A program made the position numbers and the translations under genes. This document shows positions 34,578 through 46,923 of a stretch of 64,000 bases of DNA, one piece after another. How positions within the stretch are numbered: the first letter of the stretch is position 1; each line of letters starts with the position of its first letter. Location: the NCBI GenBank assembly GCA_037367405.1, contig JAZKJV010009631.1, positions 471,973-535,972 on the forward strand, written 5' to 3'. The notes below the pieces were generated by a model. The model was not told where the DNA came from, ran no database searches, and saw only the letters and a program-made list of their open reading frames with translations. The stretch is from Ottelia alismoides. Taxonomy: Eukaryota > Streptophyta > Magnoliopsida > Alismatales > Hydrocharitaceae.

Positions 34578-35703
34578 TCATATTTCCTCTCCTCGCTGAA
34601 TATCTTCTCGAAGGATGCCAACTACATGATGTTGGTCTTCATCCACCTCCTCCGGCAAGACGTCCACTTTGTCGTCATCGGATATTGAATCCACTCCGTT
34701 AAGCCGTATGAAGTTGTGAATGATGCAGGTGGCCTTAACGACATCCCTTTGAATGTCGAAGGAGTAAGGTGGCATATGTCTCAAGCAGTGGAACCGATTC
34801 TTCCATACACCGAAGGTGCACTCCACAACGTTGCGCAAACAAGCATGGCGATGATTGAATAAGTCCATATGATTTTTGTATAAACATCCCCGTGCCCTCC
34901 AAGCAGGAAGATGGTATTGTAAAACTCTATATGGAGCGATGAATGTGTCTGTATTTGCGTAACCACAGTCCTCTAAGTACTTGTAACCCTCAGGGACAAC
35001 AAAAGACCCTCTCTCGACGGAATCCCGGAGAACTATCATATCCGCACAAGAACCCTCCCAACCAGCAACGGACATGAGTGAAGCATTGATTGAAGTCGAC
35101 AACAGCCATAACATGTTGAGTCGGATAGAGTTTCCTGCATCGATAGGCTCCTTCTTCTTCTGGATTAATATGCGCGAGAATGTATGTTCCATCTATAGCA
35201 CCTATTACCCCCTGTAACGATGACAGAGATATGAGAGAAGTGGTAGCATTATTCTAATACAATATATTAAGACATAGGAATTACTTTGAAGTAAGGATAG
35301 TAACAGGGATCTGAGGTGATATTGTTGGGAGTCACAGAAGGGGCCAATTCCTCCTCCAGAGTCAATATCTTTACGAGGACATTTTTAATGCAGCGCGATA
35401 TAGTCTCCACGCTATGATGGAAGGCTTCTTGTATTATTCTATTGGAATGACCATTTGTGAACGTATATAGGAAGATACAGACATGTTCATCCATATCCAT
35501 ATGCCTTATCGGTGATAACCCATGTTCTGCTAACACTCGAACAAACCTTCTCAACATGGGCGGTCGCATACGAAAATTTTGGAAAGCTCGATAGTCATGA
35601 CCGTCTAGCATCTCTTTAACCCATTATCGACCAGTAAGAGGTCGTGTATGTAAAAGCTGAGGGATCTATCTCCCTCCTGCTTCCCACTCTTCTATTGCCA
35701 TTG
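34578..35703 (-). pseudogene. Harbinger-type (HARBI1/ALP1-like) transposase of F
   Basis: A nuclear DDE-superfamily transposase that would cut and paste F. Exon 1 (about 35703-35285) has MAIEEWE, then MLRRFVRVLAEHG and a helix-turn-helix-like SVETISRCIKNVL segment. A predicted 73-base intron (35212-35284, GT...AG) separates it from exon 2. Catalytic residues are visible: Asp in GAIDGTY (codon 35191-35193), Asp in GSCADMIVLRD (near 35035) and Glu in VVECTFGVWKNRF (near 34820). The end is at 34578. Two stops near the start of exon 1 and one extra base near 35066 break the frame. Confidence 0.85.
35212..35284 (-). other. Predicted intron in the transposase of F
   Basis: On the minus strand it begins GTAATTCC and ends GTTACAG. 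Splicing joins ...YFK to GVIGAIDGT in the phase expected for Harbinger transposases. Confidence 0.65.
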
Positions 35704-36321
35704 CACCAACTACCCCCAAGTAGGCTATGTAGACTCCATCCCTAACATCAACAAATGAATTGTAGCTACGCAGCGCCATCCCTACAAAAGGTCTACAGTC
35801 AATTTATTTACTTTCGTACAAAGTTCTACAGAGAAGACTTTTTCAGTAGGCCAATCGAGAACCAAATGAAAAAGAAAGTGAAAGCATCGTCATGTAATCA
35901 ATAGGATGTATTCCCTACAAGAGATGTCTAATTTAAATAAATAAAGTTTCCTGCATGTTCAAGGAATGAAATGGCAAATGTATAACCACATCCTACAACA
36001 GAACTGTGTTAAGAAAAATCTCATGCAGGCTTCCTAGCATGAAATTAACAAAATCATCGGTCATCTGCACATAGAAAAAAATTAAAATCATGTTGTTGAG
36101 AGGAGCAGAGGTCATAATAAGTGTGCATCCTGCAACCATAAATTTCCTGCAAATTATGTGAGCAGCTAAATAGTGAATACGAGAGAAGCACGGACAGATA
36201 TAAAATAAAACAGGTACCATCGTGATAATGTCCTAAAATATCAGAAGTAGTGTTATGAAATTGTTCAGCAAAAATCAAATCGAAGAAGTACGGGATAGGA
36301 AAAAATAGGGAATGCAAATGG

Positions 36322-37300
36322 TCATGGTTGGATAGTCCGTTCGATCCATGCATTCAGCTTAACTGGATCCCCTTTCACATGGTAGTACACATTTTTACCA
36401 CTCGTTGTTGATAACTTCTCGGCAATCCTTTCAAACTCAACGATGTTAAGGTCCAGTCTCATGGAGCTTATTTCCTTGCACGCAGCATTTTCTAGCAGGT
36501 CAGCATCATCTCTATCATCACTGAATTTGGCAGATAATGTGCTGAGGAAGTTATCTAACAACTCTTGCCCCGCAATAGTCCTCGACCCTCCACTCTTTGA
36601 TCGCTTGGTACTTGGACGCCCACTACGTGTATTCCTTTTGCGAGATGACGGTGTAGGAGCCACCTCGTCGCTATCGTGTCCCTCCTCCAGGGGTTAGTCC
36701 ATACATTCATCAAGGTGCTCGTCAAAATTTAGCTCCCTTTGGCTAAATGGAGCTCGAGAAGTAGAGACTTCCATTGGTTGCTTCTCCCTACCAGGTCGAG
36801 AGGATGTTGCATGCACTTCAGTGGCAATGTCCTTCTCCAGAAACCTCTGCATGTCTCTGAAGTACAAGAATAGCTTGTTACGGTATTTGCGATACTTATC
36901 TGCATGCTGTCAGAAGCAAATTAATGGGATTGAGTGATACGAAAGTGATAAGCGATATCTTTTAACAAAGTCATTACCTCAAACCAAGCATCATTTGATG
37001 GAGGAATGGGCATGTTGTATATGCTATCACATCCCCACCCCGACTTGTTTCAGAGGTAAAGATAAGCACTGTAGTCCTTTTTCAGGTTTTTCCATCGATG
37101 TTGAAGATGTAGCTTCCTATAGCAAAGGCCGCTTACTTCGTTGAAACTCCTCATAATCGAATGTCATCCCTGGAGTGTGAATGTGCTGCCATCTCGGGAT
37201 GTCTCGTGCTCCAACATTGTGTCAAACAAAGAACCAGTCTAATGGAGCATTCCACTGGGCGACGCAGTTTACTGCCTGGTTTGTAGGGCCCTCAGTTAGG
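36322..37300 (-). pseudogene. Myb/SANT-like ORF1 protein of F
   Basis: PIF/Harbinger ORF1 helps the transposase bind DNA and enter the nucleus. The minus strand shows the plant Myb_DNA-bind_3 pattern: HRWKNLKKDYSAY (near 37090), SGWGCDS (near 37050), NDAWFE just before a predicted intron (36907-36977), then KYRKYRNKLFLYFRDM (about 36860-36910). The C-terminal part (36322-36663) has a Lys/Arg/Ser-rich nuclear-type segment and a helical tail. Stops (near 37070 and 36697) and a frame change near 37150 break it. Confidence 0.75.
36907..36977 (-). other. Predicted intron in ORF1 of F
   Basis: On the minus strand it begins GTAATGAC and ends TCTGACAG. Removing it joins AWFE to HADKYRKYR without a stop. 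Confidence 0.55.
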
Positions 37301-37420
37301 ACCTCTGGCAGTCCCTCTCCAAACGACCGCCAACCAGACATCTCACTTGAAGTTATAAACAGAAAATGCATTCTCAAATTTTAGAAACAGAGTAATTACA
37401 CATCTTTCTTATGAGTGCAT

Positions 37421-37860
37421 GACATATCATGGTAATTCAGTCCCATAAAGCAGCAGAATTTCATGGTAATTTATCCGTAAAAATAATCAGAATATCATGG
37501 TAATTCACCATCATAGAGCAACATATTATCGTACTAATTCCCACCCATAAAGCAACAGATGATGGTAAACAAAAACTTCAAAGTAAACCAAAAGATGAAA
37601 GTGCACGACATGTCATGGTAATTCACCCCCAAAAGCAACTGATTATGGTAGACAAAAACTTTGAAGTAAGCAAAAACTTGAAAGTGCAGGATATGTCAAG
37701 GTAATCAAGCCCCATAAATTAGCAGAATTAGTCTAACATATCGCAGGATATCATGGTAAGAGAGGCACATAAAGCAGCAGAATAACTTGAAAGTAATCAA
37801 AAACTTGAAAGCGGAGGACATATCATGGTCATTCAACCCCATAAAGAAAGAGAATATGTC
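37421..37860 (-). repeat. Degenerate direct repeats inside F
   Basis: At least six imperfect copies of a motif around ATCATGGTAATTCA followed by CCCATAAAGCAGCAGAAT, near 37428, 37492, 37611, 37694, 37750 and 37824. Several are separated by an AAAAACTT..AAAGT spacer. It lies upstream of ORF1 on its strand. Confidence 0.6.
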
Positions 37861-39360
37861 TACCAGTAAAACAGCCATGGTAAAACAGTCTTCGATGAGA
37901 TTTTAATATGGGACCCCACCAAATTCCATTTCCAGACTATTTTTACACACAACTGGAGGTAGTAATGAACAAGGATTGAAAACAGCCCTCCCTTGATGAA
38001 GTCCAACTCCGTTAACTACCATTACATAATTAACTTCACTTGGACAAACCAATGCTTGTCTGCTCTTCCATTAGTTGGCAAGCGTATTTTCAAATTCTAA
38101 TGTAGTTGGTGCTTAATAACTATCCTTGTGGCTCATAAACTTTCAGCATTATGATTGGTCTAGCTTCTGCAGCGCTTAAATTCTACGATGGCAGGAACAA
38201 CTGAACTGTAATCCTAAGATGATTCTCTCATACATGGAAAGTGCTCTAGTTGAAAATAAAATGCAGAGTATGGTTTGGCTTCCATCGAGTACCATATATC
38301 ACAGACAAGGGACAGGAAGGCCCAAAACTAATTGTGCTATGTCTCCATCTTGTTGTTCTGAATGAAACTATGATTTGCAGTTACTCCATACTTACAATAA
38401 AAACAAAGGCAGTATTGGCTAAGTCGATTTAAGGGAAGATGACAAAAACTTTGTTAAGAACTTGACTTGCAGAATTAAAAGTCATAAGTTTTGTGTAGGT
38501 GCAAGCCCAATAAAGGTCTATAAAATGGAAGGTAAGAATCTTTTCTACGACTGTAAACTAGTTTAATTACATACGTGTATCTTTGCACATCAAATGTGGA
38601 TTCAAATGGTGGGAAATGAAAATTTCTGATTACCATAGGAAAGTGTTGTTAATACATATGTGTCGTCTACATGAGAATGCGATATAAGGTTGAACATTTG
38701 CGACAATACAACTATTATCGATGAGAAGCTTCACCATGGATGCCCTACCTTCCAAGTAACAGCCTGATGCTTGTCTAGATCGCTTGTAGGTCCTTCACAC
38801 CGATGGACATACCAGTGTGGACTAATGCCTGCAAAGCATAGATCACCGTCGCACATAATTTATAGACAAGGATTTCCTCATCTACCTTCAATATTCTCCT
38901 CCCTCCCCTCAGTGGCATAGGGTAGAGGGAGGGAGCGGTGGACTCACGCGAGGAAGTTTGCCCCTACATCCTCGTCGGTCATTGTCCTGTTGAAAATGAT
39001 GATTGTTGGTCGTATGGAGTGGATGAAGAGCATAGCTCAAACAGGCTTTCCATGGAGTTTTCACGATCAGCTTTGAGGCTGATGAAGGGCGTAGGCTGAA
39101 GACCTAGATCGTCAATAGCTCTTTGTTGACGAAGGCCTACGACATGTCTGGAGCGTGCCTCGCTCGTGGATGGAAGGCATCTATACACAGCTACAGTGCC
39201 GGGAATTAGGGCTTTTCTCCATGGTAGAAAGTAAAGCCGCAGCACTGCATCCCTTTTTTGATGTGTCCCTTTCCTTCAACTTGCAACCCCTGTGTCGGAC
39301 AACTTTGTTTGAAACCTAACGAGCCCGTGTCCAACCTGGAAACCCCCATTACCAAAAACC
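37861..39360 (-). other. Remaining 5' part of F, no clear gene
   Basis: I see no supported gene. An 88-codon frame (38979-39245, minus) could be a leading exon but matches nothing I know. The terminal G/T-rich repeat begins near 39360. Confidence 0.4.
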
Positions 39361-39407
39361 TAATAACCCAACCCAACCCTCACTACCCCTTGAACCAAAT
39401 GAGACCA

Positions 39408-39410
39408 AGG
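39408..39410. repeat. Target-site duplication of F, right (AGG)
   Basis: Second copy of AGG, directly outside the right terminus of F. Confidence 0.5.
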
Positions 39411-39740
39411 ATGTCTAAGGTTAGCACAGACGAGATCGAAGTCCCTTAGGAATGCATATGGCTCCTCAGAAGCATTCCCATCAGAATGTGGCAGCAAGTT
39501 CAAAAACTGCGGCTTCAACTAAAAATCAACTATGGGTTCGGTCGGACTCAAATAATTCTGAATTATGTATTGTTCAGGGTTATATGTTGCATCCATTGGT
39601 GGTTCGACACCAACATTGAGTTGTCCTAATTTAGCTTGGACTAATGCATGTTGCTGCTCAGATGCAGCTAATCTGGCAAGTACCATCCTCATGGGATTCC
39701 CTGGGTATTCTTCCTCTTCATCTTTCTTTTTTAGAGGCAT
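39411..39740 (-). pseudogene. gag: N-terminal gag fragment of C
   Basis: Starts at an ATG at 39740 (MPLKKKDEEEE). The part near 39450-39530 (LKPQFLNLLPHSDG, then EEPYAFLRDF) lines up with LKPQFIALLPAFHG and EESYIHLQQF of A (about 7120-7206). It is cut by F after an LRHP motif; the gag reading continues on the far side at 33314. This stretch itself carries a stop near the middle (around 39518). Confidence 0.78.
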
Positions 39741-41401
39741 ATTACTTGAATCTTCTTGGGGACCTTCATAAACAATGTGATCTTAATTAGAATAGGATTC
39801 TGAAATCAAGACAGTCTCACCGAGGCGAAGGTCTTCCTTGGTGGCGTGGGAAGAGAGAAAGGGAATGGTTGGTGAGTGACCATCTCGAGAGTGAGTTCTC
39901 CTTAACTCAAGAGGGTCATGAGTTCAGGTTGGTCCAGGGCATGAGTAGACCTTTGAAAATGTACTCTTTTGAGGGTTCAACGAGAGATTCGCAAAGTACG
40001 AATAAATATCCTCCCAATTAGTCATCTTCGATGTCAAAAAGAATCATTTAGAGCACAAATTCAATGAAGCACTAGTTCTACGGTGCACATGACTGTGCTG
40101 AGAAAACTTATGCAATATAAAAATAGTGCAAACCCTTTGGAAACTTCACCAACTTCACACGTGAGGGCTGTAAAGGTTCGTCTGAATTATCTTGTCAATT
40201 TTAGTTGGTGGTAAAACAATCTTTTAATCAGTTACTCACAAGTGTAGTCTCCTAAGGTAGTTCATGTCCAAGCCGGTGGAATACACCAACTTGAAGCAAG
40301 ACTACTTCTTCTAATGGTCAGAGGCAAGTGCCTGCAGCAATAACAGGACCCTAAGAGTGAGTCTAAGCGCATAGGGCACAAGTCCAAGGACATTGGCTCT
40401 AATCCTTAGGGGCTACATCCTTGCCCACTCTTGTTTGGATGTAAGTACCTGAGGGCTTTATGCACCCATAAAATAAGGTTCTTTTTATTCTAATTTTGTT
40501 TAATCAATTTTCTTAATTCAGCCCCAATTTTAGAGTTTTGGTTGTCACTTGAAATTTAATATGAGCATAACAATACACGCCTATTATTTAGTCCCAATTT
40601 TCTTCAATCCTAAGTTATAAAACAAGGGAAGATTCAGAAATCACAATGCAAATGAGAAGGTATGATGCATGCTCAGACAGAAGGTATACTTACAGCGACT
40701 TCCAGCACTCTCCATGTGTTATGCAGAACTGAATTTTAAATTTACACTAAATGGATGCAGATCGAGAAAACTGCACCTAAATAGGATACTGTTAGCAAGG
40801 AAGAAGTTGATTTCAATTTGTCTAAGTAGTATGTGTTTATGCGTGTCTCATTATGAATCTTATTAAATAGTGATTCTTCTAAGATGTGTGGCCTAAATTA
40901 CGAAGGGGACATATAAATTTGAAATTATACTACAGTATGCATGTCCTAATTTCGTCACTCAAGTCGAGAACCACTCTCGACACAACCACACCACGAAGAA
41001 AAAATAATGTCCAGTCTTTTTTTACACACGAGAGCTCTCAAACAAGAGTTGTTGTAAATAAGCAATTACCTAGTTTTTACAAATAAGTACAAAAATAATG
41101 TCACTAATGTAATTAATTAACTAATTACCTAATTGTCTATGTCTTCTCTCCAAATGGTCGACGTGACCCTCTTCAGCTAGGGGCTCCAAGCTCGGACCTC
41201 CACGTAGCTCCTCATGAGTCTCTCCACAGGCCCTTGTCAAATCAAATATGATCATAAAGCTCAAGAGATATATAGACAAAAAGATAAAAAATAATTACGA
41301 TAAAAACAACAAAACACTCAAACAAACATAGCTCGATTTTAATAGCTCAAAATTCACTGAATCACTAAAATTAACCTAATAAAAATGCTAATCAAGTTGT
41401 G
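39741..41401 (-). other. Leader of C
   Basis: About 1.65 kb between primer site and gag with no supported coding frame. Part near 40690 resembles the leader of B near 21770. Confidence 0.55.
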
Positions 41402-41418
41402 CCCCAGCAATGACGCCA
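41402..41418 (-). promoter_or_regulatory. tRNA-Asp primer site of C
   Basis: On the minus strand TGGCGTCATTGCTGGGG, two bases inside the LTR end. It differs from A by three transitions; two of the three are shared with D. Confidence 0.82.
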
Positions 41419-41420
41419 TC

Positions 41421-43126
41421 TGATAACTCGCCGAGTGCGTATGTTAACTCATACTCGTTGTAGCACGACGCTCAGCGAATCATACAGAATCGAGAGAAGG
41501 ATCTTCGCGAGGAGTGTTTCGGCTTGAATTTATATCCCGGGAAAGTTCGAAGTTGAACACAGGGACAAGACAGATTAAGTATCTTTTATTAAGGTTCAAT
41601 AATGGTGTTCAAGCTATTAATAGAGGCTATCTAGATTGGGCCGGGTAACAATGCACAACAAAATGTATGAATGTGATTTTTGGTGATTTTTTATGCAATT
41701 TAGAAAGATGCTACAAAATGCACAAGAAAGAAAGCTCACCAAAAGGACCTAAGTGACAAGTTTTTTTTATAAAATTAAGCTCCTGAAATTCTCAATCAAA
41801 GATCTAAATAGTCCCTTAATCCAAATTTTATCACGGAAATGGTCGAGGGTTAATATGCATCACATTTCAAGGCAACTTTAATGAGTGATCAATTAAGCTC
41901 CAAAAGTCACATTAATTCAGGAATTAAAAGTTAAATAGATTTCAAATTCAGTTCTTGGAAATATCATTAATGGTCAATGAAATCAGGGAGAAAAACATGC
42001 ACTTAGTCCATTTATCAAGCTAATTAAGTAGACAAACTAAGCTCAACTAATAACCTAGGTTCTCTAAATTTTCATTCACACAATAGGTTACAAATAGAAT
42101 CCAATTAGCCCACATTAAAGAGCATTAAACGAGCGTCAAAATGAGACCAATTTCATGTAATTTGGATAAAGGATGCTCAAGTTATTAACATATCAATCCA
42201 GGGGCCTATTTGCAAAAAACATGAACTTTTCATTCATAAAGGTCCAACCGGAGCCTAAATGCAATTAGCAAAAGTCTTAGGGGACTACATGCAATTTTCA
42301 CAATATGTAGAAGCATAAAAATGCAATAAAATAAAACACGAGGCTTATCTTGCAATTTATCACACGCTACACGTCGTGCACGCTTGTAGTCAGGGACTAA
42401 TCGTAATATCAGAGACTTTCAGGAGGGTCCCAGTGCAACTTTCCCACATCACGTGCATGAAATACATGAAGGGATCGAGGCTCGGCATGGCTCGGTCTAC
42501 ACATGGCGTATCCACGTAGGCTCGGAGAAGGCTCGGGTGCCTAAGGCTGAGGGATGAATCAATGCTTCGGCTGGAGGCTCGGGCTGATCACAGCCGTCAG
42601 ATTTGATCGGGGTGATCAGATCTAACGACAACTGTAATGTGTGTTCTTCCCCCTCCTCCGTGAGGGGCGGCGCACAGGCAAAGATCCGACAAAGGGGCCA
42701 TGGCTCCTCCCAATGAATCTAAAGGCGTTGAAGATCGGAGAGGATAGTTGAAGCCTCCGCGAGGGTGTTGCAATGATGTAGGATCTCGAAGGAGGTTCGG
42801 AGCTGCATGTGGAAGAGTGTGTCACCACCGTGAAGCTCGAGGTCATAGGAGCTCTCTGAATTTCGGTCACTCGAGGGAATTGGGGGATCTGTGTGTGTTA
42901 GTGCATAACGAGCACAAGGGAATAGGATGGGGGAGTTGTGAGGCGAAGATGGAGCTCGACTGAGGGTGGAGGAGGTGAGCCCTGAGATGGCTCCAGCCTT
43001 TGCGAGGTTGGAGGTAGAGCAGAGCATACGAGGTAGTGGAGAAGCCAAGAGGGGTATACTGAAGGCGGCACGAAGGTGTCAGGAGAGAGATGGATCTTAT
43101 GCGATGACCAAAAGGAAATAATGGCC
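41421..43126 (-). repeat. 5' LTR fragment of C (U5 side)
   Basis: Begins next to the primer site with TGATAACTCG (plus strand) and runs up to 43126, where the LTR of G begins. It includes a GC-rich part (about 42450-43110) like the transcribed region of the other LTRs. The U3 side must lie beyond G, outside the window. Confidence 0.7.
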
Positions 43127-46100
43127 TGACAAATCAGGCTTACTGTCGCCGAGGCGACTACTTGAATCTTCCTTTTATTTCAACAATTAGTCCACACAGG
43201 TAATTAAGAAAATAAGAGCACGAGTTAAAATTTATTATACCCTATTAAGAATGTATAGTGCAAGCAAGCAGGGTTCGAACACGGGAAGCAATGGAGTGGA
43301 GCAGGCAAGATAAAGAATCAAATCACAATTTATTTCTCAATTATTTGGCAAAAAATGATTTTTGTGGGTTTTTAATTTTTAATTTACTTTTTAATTTTTG
43401 ATTTTATTTATATTTTTATTTTATATTTTTATATTTTGTTTTTATTTTATATTTTTATATTTTTCTTTTTATATTTTATATTTTGTGTTTTCTTTTTCTT
43501 TTAAACTAAGTTATATCGCTATATAGAGGGTATATGTAATGTAAGATAATATAAATATAAATACTAATAAAAGTACTCAAAATTTAGGCAATAAAATATT
43601 TTTGGGTTTTTTAAATATTTTCTACTATTTTGTGATTTTTCATAAAAATTTTCTAATTTTTATATATTTTTAAAGTCAAAAATATCGTAAATCCAGGTTT
43701 AACTAAATACCCGAAATTGAAATGGAAATTAAAAATAGAAAATTAAGTCTAAAATTTTCCAAATAAATTCTAAGATAATATATATTATTCAGAGATGGAA
43801 AGTAATATTTTTGGAGTTTTTAATGATTTTTAAAATTTTATGAAGGTTTTAGGATCTTTTTAAATTCTAGGTATTTTCTTTTAAGATTATTAGGATTTAA
43901 TTCCTTTAATTATACAATAATTAGATAAATACGAAAACTATTTTTTTGGAATTTTCAAAAACTTTTTATACTTTTTAGGTATTTTCTATTGTGAACAAGA
44001 AATAAATATGTCATTTTTATTTTTAATAAATAAATAAAGTGCCTAAAATAGAATCCAAAAATATACCGTGAAACTTCAATGCAACAGTCAGTTGATCCTA
44101 TTTATGGGATTTTTTAGAGGACAATAACTATTTTAAGTAAATAGAGACAACAAAGAGAAACTACAATACTAGCAGGGGCATTTTTGTAAATAAAATTAAA
44201 AACAAGGGGCCAAACTGTAAATTTCACAAAAATCATAACTTAATATTCAAAATTCTTGATCAAATGATAATAAACCAAACCCGCAAGGGGTCAGTTGCAA
44301 AATCGCCACAATTTGTCAGCTAACTAGGCATAGAACAAGAGTACAAATAAAATAAATATGAGGTTCTTTATGCAAATATTACAAAATCTTAAAGTTGCAT
44401 ATGAAATTTTATCTACTAATTAATAAATACAAAAACGAGTTGGGTTTAAGGCGCAAAATACCCAATACTCGGCGGAGGCGGATGGTTGGATTTGATCACT
44501 TAAACACATGGCGCTCCCATGTTCACCAATGTCGGTTCACGTCCAAGGGTTGAGATTAGATCTCTGCGAAGAGATCAACGGTTCCTGCTCGATTCAATCA
44601 AATGTCACCAGTGCCTCGTGAAGAACACAACCAAGATCGACGGCACAGAAGGCCTCTGGAAGATCACCAGAAGAACACGGCCTGGTGCACCTTCGACTGG
44701 CTGAATTTTATTGCCCCGGCTTCCAACCAAGTGGTGGAGATGCTCGGATGAATGCAGAGGTGAATCCACATCAGCTGGAGGAGTCGAACGGGTCCGAGGC
44801 TCAATGGTGGATCCCCGAGCTTCAACGCACCTGGAGCTGCATCAGGTGGCAACCCAGCCGTCAGATGGGCTCCACAAGACCTGCAATAAGGCTCTAAAGA
44901 AAGGCTATGCACAGACGATGAGGTCAGGGTTGCTATTCGATGGGATCGAAGGGTGAATGATGTGGGCAGATGTGCTCTAGTGAAGACAGAGGGAGGAGCA
45001 CTGTTAGCTCAATTTAGATGGAATCGAGGTGAGACGAAGGTGGGGGATGATGTAGAAAGTGCTGAGAAAGAAAGTTGTGTAGTCTGCAGGGCGAAACACG
45101 GTCGGGAACAAGCGAGGAGGTTCGCCGGAGCTTAGCTCCGACAAACTTCAAATTTGAGTCTTACAGCTAAAACGCATGATTAAAGAGTGAAACAAAAACA
45201 GAAAATGACCTTAGGAATTAGGCTAAGCTAGGAAAGCAAGGAAAAGATGTACCTTAGTGGTCGGAGCCACGAAGTTGACCTCATGTCGGCGAAGCGACAG
45301 AGATGGTAGTGGAAGTCGCCTAAGACGTCGTCGGACATCGCTCGAGGTTGCTGGAGGCTCCCATGTCACGAGAGTCGATCCGGAGCGAAGGAGGAAGGCC
45401 CAAGCTTGGTCAAAGGAGGTTTAAAAGTAAGAGGAAGTCGTATGTGGTTTTTCTACAAGGAGGTCGAGCGGCTGGGAAGAACGAGGAGAAGATGACGCTG
45501 TAGTGATCCATAGCCCAAGGAATTAGGCACTGTAGTGATCCATAGCCCAAGGAATCATGCAGACGTGATAGGGATAGCATCGAGAAAGAGATTTGGTGAA
45601 GGAATCAAACCCAAAGGATGCATGGATCCTTGGGGAAAAATCGAGAAAGAGGGCAAGGTGCTGGGTCTGACACGGGTTGTAGGAAGTCGGGGTTGACCGC
45701 CGGTCAACTCCAGACTCAAGCTGCTTGGTCTACATGGACCAATAAGGAAAAACCTGGCTCAAAAAATCTTATTAAATCTAATATAATTATTAAATTGATT
45801 TTATTATTTTTATTTTATAAAATAAAAAATGTTTATTATTTTCTAAATTATTTTTTTATGATTTTATTTATTTTTTAGAGTATTTAAGTAGAAGTTAGCT
45901 TTTAGGGTTTAATATATAGGTATATTGAAATATATTTTGTATACTTTTATTTTTATTTTGTATTTTTGTCTTTATTATTTTATTTTATTATTTTATAAAA
46001 TTATAACTTATTTTTGTATACTTAAATACATTTTTATTATGTTTTCTGATATAATATATACATAAATAAATAGGAGTATTATATATATAGGTATAGTTAT

Positions 46101-46889
46101 TGTATATTCATCTATGTACTTTTATATTTTATTTTAATGTTTTCTTTTATTGTTTTATTCTAGTTTTAATATGTACATATATTATAAATAATATTTACAA
46201 AAATTATAAAATATAAAATTTATAAAAATAATAAAGAATAAATCAAATTGATATTTTATTCGGGTATACTATACAATATGGGTCCAAAACCTATCTTTCA
46301 ACACCTTAAGTCCAAAAAATATGAAACCACCTTCATTAAATAGATTATTAAAAGTATATATAATTAAAGTGATTTTGATATATTTTGAATTTTTATTTGA
46401 GAGATATGGGTATGGGAAGTTGGGATTTTGGGATTTTTTTAGACTATAACTTTTATTCTATATATATTTTTGTCTAAAATCAATTTTGTATTTTTCTATG
46501 TTTTATTATCATAACTTTCATGTACAAAGTTTTATTATTTGAGGTATAGAAAGTAGAAAATAAAATAGGTCACAAAATGAATTATTGTTGAATTAATAAA
46601 TAGGGTTTTTATGGTACTTTTGGCCCTTATCTCCCCCTACTTTATTCCTTGTCGACCTAGTCATCGAGATGCCTAGGTCTCGCGGTTTAGGATCATAAAA
46701 TATCTTTGATATTATATTCTTTTTCTTTTCTTTATTCTATAATTTTGCATTTAAAAAAAGTATTTTATACAGTATTTATACAACAAAGCATGAATGTTAA
46801 TTTATGCAAATTAAGGGTATTTACATGCATTTACTAGGGTTTTTAAGGCCAAAATGATAGAATAAAGGTGATGAAATGGATATTCATCA
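43127..46889 (-). repeat. 3' LTR of G (3763 bases)
   Basis: On the minus strand it starts TGATGAATATCC at 46889 and ends TTTGTCA at 43127. It has the 36-base U3 block (46622-46657), a GC-rich part (about 44460-45770), the small hairpin 45126-45140 and the U5 hairpin 43145-43158. It aligns along its length with the LTR of B. The lower end is placed by LTR length, terminal CA and loss of similarity; the 5-base flank would be TGGCC. Confidence 0.8.
45498..45553 (-). repeat. Short tandem duplication in the LTR of G
   Basis: A 32-base unit starting CTGTAGTGATCCATAGCC is followed by a second copy from 45530 that matches for about 24 bases. It is not seen in B. Confidence 0.7.
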
Positions 46890-46923
46890 CCCCCTGTACT
46901 TGCCTTTGCTAGTCCCTAGCAAA
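46890..46923 (-). promoter_or_regulatory. Polypurine tract of G with adjacent hairpin
   Basis: On the minus strand GCAAGTACAGGGGG abuts the LTR. The perfect stem TTTGCTAG/CTAGCAAA (46905-46923) lies next to it, exactly as in A. Confidence 0.82.

Larger units (their letters stand above)
33318..39407 (-). mobile_element. Element F: PIF/Harbinger DNA transposon (6090 bases)
   Basis: Imperfect terminal inverted repeats: left AGCTCATTTAGTTTC from 33318; right, read on the minus strand, TGGTCTCATTTGGTTC from 39407. Both are followed by G/T-rich GGGTTGG sequence. It encodes a Harbinger-type DDE transposase and a Myb-like ORF1, both on the minus strand and both broken. Removing it and one AGG (CCT on the minus strand) rejoins gag of C in frame, which sets the ends. 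The exact first bases of the termini are uncertain by one or two. Confidence 0.85.
26333..43126 (-). mobile_element. Element C: old Athila-like element, host of four insertions
   Basis: On the minus strand: 5' LTR fragment, primer site, leader, gag, protease, RT. The coding parts read on in order across solo LTR E and transposon F. Its LTR end (TGATAACTCGCC on the plus strand) differs from those of A, B, D and G, so it is a separate family. The RNase H, integrase and 3' LTR would lie beyond B, outside the window. Confidence 0.8.

Noticed and set aside
37421..37860. CRISPR-like spacing of repeats
   Set aside because: Repeats are too degenerate and irregular, and the setting is a plant DNA transposon.
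38979..39245. 88-codon minus-strand frame in F
   Set aside because: No match to ORF1 or transposase and no splice link seen; kept only as a remark.
41421..46889. A single 5.5 kb LTR shared by C and G
   Set aside because: Similarity to the LTR of B and a U5-type end stop near 43127, and the remainder is unlike A, B or G. Two different LTRs fit better.
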